Below are positions 55,926 to 64,000 of a stretch of 64,000 nt of DNA, piece after piece (the first letter of the stretch is position 1; every line of letters starts with the position of its first letter). The notes below the pieces were generated by a model. The model ran no database searches. It was given only the letters and a program-made list of their open reading frames with translations, and was not told where the DNA came from. Source of the DNA: Protula sp. h YS-2021 (taxonomy: Eukaryota > Annelida > Polychaeta > Sabellida > Serpulidae); the NCBI GenBank assembly GCA_949752745.1, contig OX457027.1:86311094-86375093 (forward strand). Reading direction: 5' to 3'. A program made the position numbers and the translations under genes.

Positions 55926-56221
55926 TTCTCACGACATTATTATAATCCAGTACGTATGTTATGTGGGCATGCATAAATCAATGGTGCTCAAGAGGGTTAC
56001 AGTCACCACTGTTGTCTTACTTACCTGATGTAATTCACACTAGTTAGATGCATTCTGTGCAGGTCTTATATTTACCCGCAGACAAGTTAAAGGTTGTTAG
56101 TTACTCTGTGTACTCAGTATACCGATACCTTTTTTATATCGTAATATGAGCATTGCTAAACACTATAAGTGTATAAACTTACTCCATGTTAAATGACTAT
56201 TTAATGAAGTCGTGCACTTTT

Positions 56222-56719
56222 TAGTCCCCCGCCGCCGCATAGCGCGGGTTGGGGGACTATAGTTTTTGGGTCTGTCTGTCCGTCTATCTGTCTGTCTGTC
56301 TGCCGACACTTGTTTGTTAACACACTCAAGCCTACATTTCTTGATCGATTGTCGAAATATTTTACATATAGGTAGTATAGGTAGTATGGGTGCTAGCAAG
56401 AGTTGGTATCGTAAATGAGCCACGTCGGCCCGAGGACATTGGCCCAGTTGGACTTAAAAAATTTGTACAGTCCTTGAGCACTTGAGTGAGTTTGTTAACA
56501 CACTCAGGCCTACATTTCTTAATCGATTGTCCAAATATTTTACATATAGGTAGTATAGGTCCTAACAAGAGTTGGTGATATAATTGAACCACATCGGTTA
56601 AAATACATTGACCCAGCTGGACTTTAAAAAGTAGGCTACATTTCTTGATCGATTGTCAAAATATTTGACTGGGATTGTACGTCGGCGGGGAACAGAGTCA
56701 GTTTTACTGACCTACTTGT
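56222..56719. mobile_element. Tandem-unit element with inverted ends (pearl-like), copy 2
   Basis: Same ends as the copy at 25173: TTAGTCCCCCGCCG at the left, GTACGTCGGCGGGG and CTGACCTACTTGT at the right, with about two and a half ~170-base units. The different unit number shows that copies of the family vary by repeat count. Confidence 0.75.
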
Positions 56720-57299
56720 GTGATGCTGTATTGCATTTATGGTGCGCGTAATACAACAATGCAGTAAGAAGCCTGAGGAGCTGACGATTCCCAAATCGCG
56801 GCGTCAGGCACATTCCTAGAGTGTACTATTCAGTACAGTTTGTAATTTTGCTCGCAAGTGGTTTCGGTTCAAGGAAGTAAGTCGAAAGCCTTTTAAAACT
56901 CAGTCAAGGGACCAAGGTTAACGGTAAAAAAATAGGGTACAAAAAATGTTGCCTCCCATCCCGGCCCCGACCAGAATACAAGAATACATTTATTTTGCAG
57001 TTAAGTTCTCGAATTGACATATTTCGCGTCAAATGTATACAAAACCACTAAATACGAAGTATCGGTCAATATGAAAGAAATCGCTGGTCCCAATTTATTA
57101 ATCACTCGCAAACAAAATTAACCGAGAACTCATGCCCCCGGTTATAGATCCAAACCGGCTAGCATAAAGGCGATAAGAATTGCAGTCAGTATCAGCGGTC
57201 AAAATAGCTACAAAGTGAAAAAGAACGGAGTATTCTTTGGACATTAAGTACACAGCAATTAAAGAAATTGAAAGTGTTAAATAGCAATAAAATATAGTG

Positions 57300-58440
57300 A
57301 TCATCCGCCGGGGCTCGGATATCGTTTTCACTCTGTCAGTCTGTGTGTCTGTCCGTCCGTCCGTCTGTCTGTGCACTTTCAGTATCGCGCGCCTAGAGCA
57401 TTTATTAGTGGATGGATTCGTCTCAAATTTAACCCAGGCGTGGTTCCAACCCTTGTGCAGTGCAGTGACCACAAATTTTTGAAATTCGAGAAAAATTGAC
57501 GAAATGGTGAATTTTTAAACATTTGCAAAGTGTGTTTTTGGAGTAAGTCTCACGCGCCTAGAGCATTTATTAGTGGATGGATTCGTTTCAAATTTTTACC
57601 CAGAGGTGCTTCCAATCCTTGTGCAGTGACCAGGAATTTTTGAAATACTACAGAATTTAACATATTGGTAAATTGTTAAACAAGCATGTCCACAGACGTG
57701 AGCCAGCCGAGTTACCAAACAAGGAAAGAGAGAAAAACTCTGAAATGGATACTGGTAGGCCAAAAATGAAGTATGTAAAATGCATTTAATTCGAATTTGG
57801 AAGCAACCCGAAAAGGGATGTTGGAGAGGTTGGGTTTTAACGATTCACGTATTTACCGACATTTACATAATTTTGCAAAATTTTTAAAATTCCACCATTT
57901 CGGCATTTTTTGTCATTTGCGAAAAAAAAGCAAAGTCTAGGTGGAAAAGCACCTAAGAAACTTTCGATTAAAATTTTATGACTATTTGAAAAAGACTGAG
58001 AGAAATGGATGGTTTGACAATTCAGTTATTTACTACCATTTATTCCAGTTTTTGCCAAACTTCAAATTCCGCCATTTCGGCAGTTTTTGGCGAACCGCGA
58101 AAAAAATAATAGCCTGGTAGGCGAACCCCTGGGGAACATCATTGCGTAACATCTAAACGATTGGTGTAAAACTGTAGGAGGAGTAGCATTTTAAAAATGG
58201 GTCAAAACGCGCACAAAAAGTGCGGCCTTTTTGTCAGTTTTTCGTCAATCGTCAAAAAAAAGCCAGGTGGGTGACCACCCAGGGAACATTCCTGCGTAAT
58301 ACCAAAACGATTGGAGCAAAACTGTAAGAGGAGTAGCATTTTAAAGAAAAGGTATAACATACGCACATACATTCAAGCCCCCTATAGTGATTCGACTAAC
58401 CCAGTCCGACAGAGCCGGCTGGGTTAAAAAGTACTTTCAA
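57300..58440. repeat. Repeat-rich element with internal duplications
   Basis: Starts GCCGGGGCTCGGATATCG with a CTGTCCGTCCGTCCGTCTG run. CGCCTAGAGCATTTATTAGT recurs at about 57391 and 57551; AAACGATTGGTGTAAAACTG / AAACGATTGGAGCAAAACTG recur at about 58153 and 58304. No coding capacity seen. Confidence 0.6.
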
Positions 58441-59589
58441 AGTTTGTCCAAAACCTGGGGGATTCATGCTTCTCAAGCATCTAGTTAATTTTATTTATTT
58501 ATTTGGACAAAATTCTGCACTTTTCAAGTAAGAAAGTCCAAACAGATGGCCACAAAACATTCCTGACGTCTAAGCCATACATGACTGCATTGGAAAAAGT
58601 CACCAGATAATCGCGAAAATCTTAAAAACGCGCGGAACGTGCAGCAGTTGTGTCTAGCAGTTCTCATGTTCTTGATTTTTCTTGGTGTATCTTCTGTTGG
58701 CTATAAATTACTGGAAGCTGAAGTGTTGTCTTTTTGTGTTTCTACATCTGCTAGAATCTACGCGGTCAGAAGAGAACAGCAGAAAAAAGAAACAAACATC
58801 GCATTTCGTATTTTGCTATATATTTTACCAACAAATTATTCGTAAATGTGTTCATGTATGATTTCCTAAGTCGGAAGACTCAAGTCAGTATATCAACAAG
58901 ATTCACACCTCTATAATGGCTGCGCGAAACACTAAACCACTACTTTTATGTCATTCAACAACACCAAAGACTGTACTTCCAGATCCATGTACATATACAT
59001 TTTTAACAAGTATTATAAGTACAACCCCTCCTCCATCCCCCTTAATGACTTGGTGCTGATAACAACATCACTTTGGGACCTGGTCACGATTTTCGCGGTT
59101 AAAAAAAGTATCGGTCACAATGACATTCGGATATAAAAACGCAATTTCTCGGTCCAAATTTGTACGGTATCATCGGCTAAGCAAATTTATTTTGAGTCAC
59201 ATGAAGCATTATTGACCAGTAAGAAAATATTGATCTTTAAGTCCACAGTTTCGTACCTGACCAATACTATCTCTTTGTTGACTCGAAATACGTAAATATA
59301 TGCTTTTTTCTATGACTTAACTGGCGTTTTTATATCAAATAATCACAAGATATATCGGTCGGCGTATGTGTTCAGGTCAACACTGAAAAATGAATGACTT
59401 GGGAATCGACCAGCCAGAACACATTTACCAAAGTCATGTAACAATGTATGACGTAAAATTATGGACTTGGGAATTGGCCAGTCACATTGCAGCCTTTACC
59501 CAAGTCATGTAACAGTTTTTTAACTGTTGTGCTGACTAAATTAGATGTATTCACTTACATATTGTGAACACAAACAAATGCTCTAAATG
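58441..59589. other. Spacer with an interspersed repeat
   Basis: No gene recognised. At 59370-59530 GACTTGGGAAT(C/T)G.CCAG..A and AAGTCATGTAACA occur twice; the same family lies immediately upstream of MOV10-like exon 8 (37790-37870). Confidence 0.55.
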
Positions 59590-60287
59590 CAGTGAAACCC
59601 CGGTATTAGGGACAAAAAGTGACTGAATAATTTTGTCCTTAATGGCGGGGTGTCCCTAATTTCGAGGTTCTGTTTTGTCTGACAACTACAACTAATATCT
59701 TTGGCTATTTTTCTTACACTTTTTCCATCACTAGCTTTGGTTATTTTAATTTTATCAGATAGTGAAAGTTCGTTCCGTTTTCCTTTCACACCACCGATAT
59801 TCAGACTTAACACCTTGTATAACATCTTAACTGAGTATAAAGACAATGAATTACTTGTTCCTTTATACGCATTTTAAAAGACGGAGCGCATGTCAATAGG
59901 GTTTAGTAGTATAAAGCTTCTCTCTTAAGCACATATCTTTTGTAATAAGCCCTATTGTCTTCACATGCACTGTGTTCAATATAATGTACTCAATACCAAC
60001 AATAGCGAAAAAGCAAACACTACCGAGTAACAAGCGGATAGGGGTTGTTTACATAACGTACAAAATATGGGCAGCAATTTGACTGTCCACAATAGAGGGG
60101 TTGTTTTAAATGTGTAACCGTGCTTACGGGATAAAAAGAGTGTCCCTAATTCTGAATAGAGGGGTGTCCACAATAGAGGGGCCTAAATATAACAGAACTC
60201 TATGGCCTTTTAAAACAGACTGAAAAATGCTGTCCATAATTCAGGGGTGTCCATAATAGAGGGATGTCCATATCCGGGGTTTTACTG
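59590..60287 (-). mobile_element. Tigger/pogo-type element remnant
   Basis: Inverted ends CAGTGAAACCCCGG and CCGGGGTTTTACTG bound a 698-base element followed by TA (the left TA is now TG). The minus strand codes GKRNELSLSDKIKITKASDG and SVRKIAKDISCS, the first half of the pogo/CENP-B-type DNA-binding domain. It breaks off at once, and the catalytic DDE part is absent. Confidence 0.72.
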
Positions 60288-61000
60288 TAAAAATCACAAT
60301 GAGATTATCTGCCGGAAAGTGACTGTCTGAATGTGTTGACTCCATGACGAATACTATGTACCCATTAGTGTCAACAAATGACTGCCTCATAACTTATCAG
60401 CTAATTCTCATTGAAAAATCCATGCGCAAGGAAATATAAAAGTTCCTTTAGTTGTTCCTCGGATGGACCAAAATTCTGAAACAGGTGCAAAAATTTCTTA
60501 TTTTTTGAATTCCAAATTAAAGTGATGCGTAGTCCTGCCTTAGAAGTTCCGAATTAAGGGATAGTTCCATAATACCGGCACGTAAATACTAACAGAAACA
60601 CAAACACGCCAGAATTACTTCATATTTTTTCGTATCATGCGCCGTTTTTTATACAACAGGGGTGGTCAGTGTCACACAGTGAACACGTCATCAATCCTCA
60701 TAGCAATTCCTAAGCAATAAAATCATAAATAAAACACACAATTACCGTATTTAAATGCATATTACATTTACACGTGAAACACATAATAATTTCCTACAAT
60801 GCAGCAATATCATTGGCTGGAAATAGCAGTTGACGCGAAAACCCTGATTTCAAAATAGCACTTGACTTTGGAGTCATTTGACAATGCTTCCTTTTCGACG
60901 CACTGCGCAGCACTATGCGCGTGCGCATAAACCACTTCCGCCCTCCCGCCTACGCCATGCGTAGTAATTAAATTGTCAACAATTAAACTATCAACAATCG

Positions 61001-61033
<33 letters not shown>

Positions 61034-61269
61034 AGCGTTTCAAATTAATATCTGTTATATTTGATCATTTACATTTAATATCACTCCTGATTTTGCCAGA
61101 AAATTAGTGCCAGTCAAATAATTTTGACACATTACAGTATACGTGAAGCAGAATTTCGAGAGTATGTGCAAGTTAATTGTGTCCAAAGAATGCATTAACA
61201 TGACTCGAAAACATCCAGCTTCGCCAAACATTCCTTTCGCAAAATATCTTCAGTCCAAAGCCACGTCTG
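60288..61269. other. Spacer with long A-run
   Basis: No gene recognised. A run of about thirty A occurs at 61003-61032. This is the 3' flank of the unrecognised minus-strand gene. Confidence 0.5.
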
Positions 61270-61669
61270 CTAAACAGTTTTTAATCTTGAGTACTTAATA
61301 TTAACTTTCTTCTTCGGTTCAGGAGACGGCGGTTCGCCCTGTTCCCGCGCTTTCCTCCGTCTGTCCGCTATTCCTTCTTCTGATAAATAATCGCGCACTT
61401 CAAAACCACAGATTTTCTCTCGATGTTTTGGTCCCGGAAACATGACGATTTCTTCGTGCACATAACCTGTAACATTTAACGATCAACCGTCTGGTGTATT
61501 TACACGCTGACCTAAAAAAAGTAGTTCTGCTCTTTCAATAAGTGCTTTTATTGTCGGAACAGCCAGATCGGCGGAACAGCCAGGTCCAATGTACAATAGA
61601 TCCGCTGTATCGTTTCTCGCTCGACAGAAAACACAAGCCAGACTGTGCAGCCCTTGGGGCAGCCTGCTA
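61270..61669 (-). CDS. Unrecognised gene, last two coding exons
   Basis: Two minus-strand coding segments with GC-richer composition than their flanks. The upstream exon is 61512-61669 (acceptor CCTACAG, phase 2 in): SRLPQGLHSLACVFCRARND then TADLLYIGPGCSADL and ERAELLFL. The downstream exon is 61270-61466: YVHEEIVMFPGPKHREKI, FEVRDYLSEEG, an Arg/Lys/Glu-rich helix, GEPPSPEPKKK, and stop TAG. Using donor TTAG|GTCAGC and acceptor GTTACAG the two join in phase (phase 1) across a 45-base intron. I do not recognise the family. Exons further upstream were not identified, so the N-terminus is missing or lies beyond the right edge. It could instead be a pseudogene with a small frame-disrupting insertion. 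Confidence 0.5.
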
Positions 61670-62740
61670 CTGTAGGAAAAAAAGTTTGGAGGCAAAACAT
61701 TCTTGGCGTAGATAATTGCTTAAAACAGATTTACAAAATTACAAAGAAAATTTTAAAATTCTATAAACATTCTGTAAATATCGGAGGATTTAGCAAAAAC
61801 TGAGAAAATGGAAGCTACGGTTGGTCCAAGGGATTAATAAGATGGGCGTAAATCTATTACACCCTGACAGGTCAAAGGTACTTAAACTGGCAACTGGTCC
61901 GCCATCAGTTTTATGCATTCGCAAATCGACTCAGGAGGCCTCTAGCAGCAGTGGTACTTCGAAAGGTTTTCCAACACACGCAGAAATCTCTTCTATCACA
62001 CTTAACCACCACGACAGTAGTGTCGTATAGTAGAATCCAAATCAAATCAGAAGCTCATGCCGTACTGAAAAACTTCTTTTTCCGAAGTTAAATTAAAATG
62101 ACAGTGTGGATACAATCCTGACCGGTAACGGCATTGTTTAGAGGGGGCGGGGGAGTTCTATAAATTCTTTTAAGTACATCTCTTTTATCCACAATATTTT
62201 GTAGACCATGCCCCTCCGAAACCAGTGTCTAGTCCTCCGTAACTGCGAACCCCAACTACGAACTCCAACGTATCCTTGACCCAACTGACCTCTATCCAAA
62301 CCCTACGCCGAGGCAACCACTTATGGGTGCTCCCATTATGTGGAGTGCAAACTGTACAGCGTTGGGTCACTTGAGCAACGACGATTGCTGGACACCGCAC
62401 CGTCATCAAAATAAAAGCGCGTCTGTGTATTTTCAATCCTTTGGAAAATTAGCTACTAAACAGGAAGGAATAATGTCCCCATTTGGCCACTTTCTGGCGA
62501 ATCGTCAAAAACTTTCATGAGATGCCTACCTAGTAAACATTTGCACACAACTGGAAACGATTCCGATCCAAATTGTGGCAGTAGACCCATTTTCAAAACT
62601 GGCTACAAAAAATTTAAATATCCTCCCCCGCTACTATTTAGCCAATTTTTAGACCAGTCGACTAATGCAGCTGGTCTTATCACATCAGTAGAGGGGCATC
62701 CGTCGTCTGTATGTACGTATGTAGATATGTACGTGTGTAA
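61670..62740. other. Spacer upstream of the unrecognised exons
   Basis: Open frames on both strands (plus 61821-62030, minus 62185-62436) have no family likeness I can name. Missing 5' exons of the minus-strand gene could be here, but no candidate with both splice sites and a matching phase was convincing. Confidence 0.35.
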
Positions 62741-62749
62741 ACTTTTACT

Positions 62750-64000
62750 TAAAATGCTTCTTCTCCTTCAGTTTTGATAGGATTCCTTTCAAATTTTGTA
62801 CGAACGTTCTCTAGATAGACCTCTCTTGAATTTTTTTATCTGGCGACGCGCCAAAAATTGGCTAAATGGGGAAGGGGGATGCATTTAAATTTTTTCGGTT
62901 GCCAATTTTCAAAATGCTTCTTCTGCCACAGTTTTGACCAAATTTTCCTCAAATTTTGTACGAATATTCTCTGGGTCAGTCTCTTTTGAAAAATTGCTTA
63001 TTTTGGCGATCCGCCAAAAATTTGCCAAATGGGGGTCATTTTTTTATTTTTTTTTGCGTCAAATTTCTAAAATGTTTCTTCTCTGACAACTTTGTTTGAA
63101 TTTATTTTCAATTTTGCGCGATGCTTCTCTAGGTAGGCCTCTCTTGAAAATTTACTTTTTTTTTAATAATTTTGTGGTTGCCTATTTTCAAGATGCTTCT
63201 TTTCATACAATTTTGACCAGATTATGTTCACATTTTGCACGAATGTTCTTTAGTTAGGCCTCTCTTGAAATTTTACTTTTTTGGCGATCCGCCAAACACT
63301 GGCCGAATGGTGGGCATTTTTTTAAATTTTTTGGTGTCTCATTTCTAAAATGCTTCTTCTCCAACAATTTTGATTGGATTCCTTTGCAATTTTGCACAAT
63401 TGTTCTCTAGGCAGGTCTCTCTTGAAAAATTTTTGGCGATCCGCTAAAACTTGGTTAAATGGGGAGCATGCCAATTTTCAAATGCTTTTTCCCTCACAAT
63501 TTTGATTGAATTCGTTTCCAATCTCGCACGATTGTTCTCCAGGTAGGCCTCTGTTGAGAAATTACTTTTTTGGGTGATCCGCCAAAAAACATTTCTAAAT
63601 GGGGTGCACTTATAATTTTATGGTTGCCTATTTTCAAAATGCTTCTTTTCACACAGTTTTGATAAGATTTTCTTCAAATTTTGTACGAATATTCTTTATG
63701 TTGACCTCTATTGAAATATAATTTTTCTTTGGCTTAAGAATTGCTTAAAAATCCCTTAAAAATTGACCAAATGGGGGCATTTTTTAATTTTTTGGTGTCT
63801 CATTTTCAAAATGCTTCTTCTGCCACAATTTTAATCAGATTCCTTTCTAATTGTGTACAATTGCTCTCTAGACAGGCCTCTCTTGAAAAGTTACTTTTCT
63901 GTGGCGATCTGGCAAAAATTTGCTAAATGGGAGGGGCCATTTTTAATTTTTTTGGTATCCTATTTTCAAAATGCTTCTTTTCCCACAATTTTGATCCGAT
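62750..64000. repeat. ~150-base satellite running off the right edge
   Basis: About nine units with AAAATGCTTCTTCTGCCACA, AATTTTGTACGAATGTTCTC, TAGGCCTCTCTTGAAAA and TTTTGGCGATCCGCCAAAAA. Starts of the AAAATGCTTCTT block lie near 62752, 62915, 63070, 63190, 63350, 63485, 63640, 63810 and 63970. Each unit has a GGCGATCCGCC near-palindrome. Confidence 0.9.

Noticed and set aside
62185..62436. 83-residue minus-strand ORF as a 5' exon of the unrecognised gene
   Set aside because: Tryptophan/arginine-rich translation without a matching donor and phase for the exon at 61512-61669.

Overview
The window is animal nuclear DNA. It is AT-rich, its coding exons are short and GC-richer with GT-AG introns of hundreds to thousands of bases, and its introns are full of minisatellites and short inverted-terminal transposons. 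Gene content plus repeat style (DIRS-like retroelement, tRNA-derived SINEs, tandem-repeat-bearing elements resembling the 'pearl' type of bivalves) suggest a lophotrochozoan, most likely a mollusc. The species is inference.

Two complete multi-exon genes were reconstructed by joining in-phase splice sites. On the minus strand (675-9750) lies a 15-exon gene for a 605-residue Artemis-like nuclease (DCLRE1C): metallo-beta-lactamase plus beta-CASP fold and a disordered acidic tail. On the plus strand (24843-50550) lies a 20-exon gene for a 989-residue MOV10-like SF1 RNA helicase, with an N-terminal U1-type zinc finger and all UPF1-like helicase motifs. Every exon of both models joins in phase. The genes are divergent but 15 kb apart, separated by repeats, so a shared promoter is unlikely. 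Two further minus-strand coding exons (61270-61669) belong to an unrecognised gene and may be separated by an intron of only 45 bases.

Between and after the genes: a broken DIRS-like retrotransposon (14860-18820) whose reverse-transcriptase core is deleted; a probable Ty3/Gypsy remnant (19100-20310); a 983-base near-palindromic foldback element (21197-22179); two tRNA-derived SINE copies; hAT-like and other MITEs, some with target-site duplications; a Tigger/pogo remnant (59590-60287); and a ~150-base satellite running off the right edge (from 62750).

The most unusual pattern is that several tandem arrays are built from, or contain, a splice junction of the neighbouring exon. Artemis-like exons 8 and 15 and MOV10-like exons 10 and 14 have their acceptor inside or copied into the adjacent array, and the donor of Artemis-like exon 13 sits in the last unit of a coding repeat. 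These arrays create runs of decoy splice sites and are the best candidate here for something undescribed.
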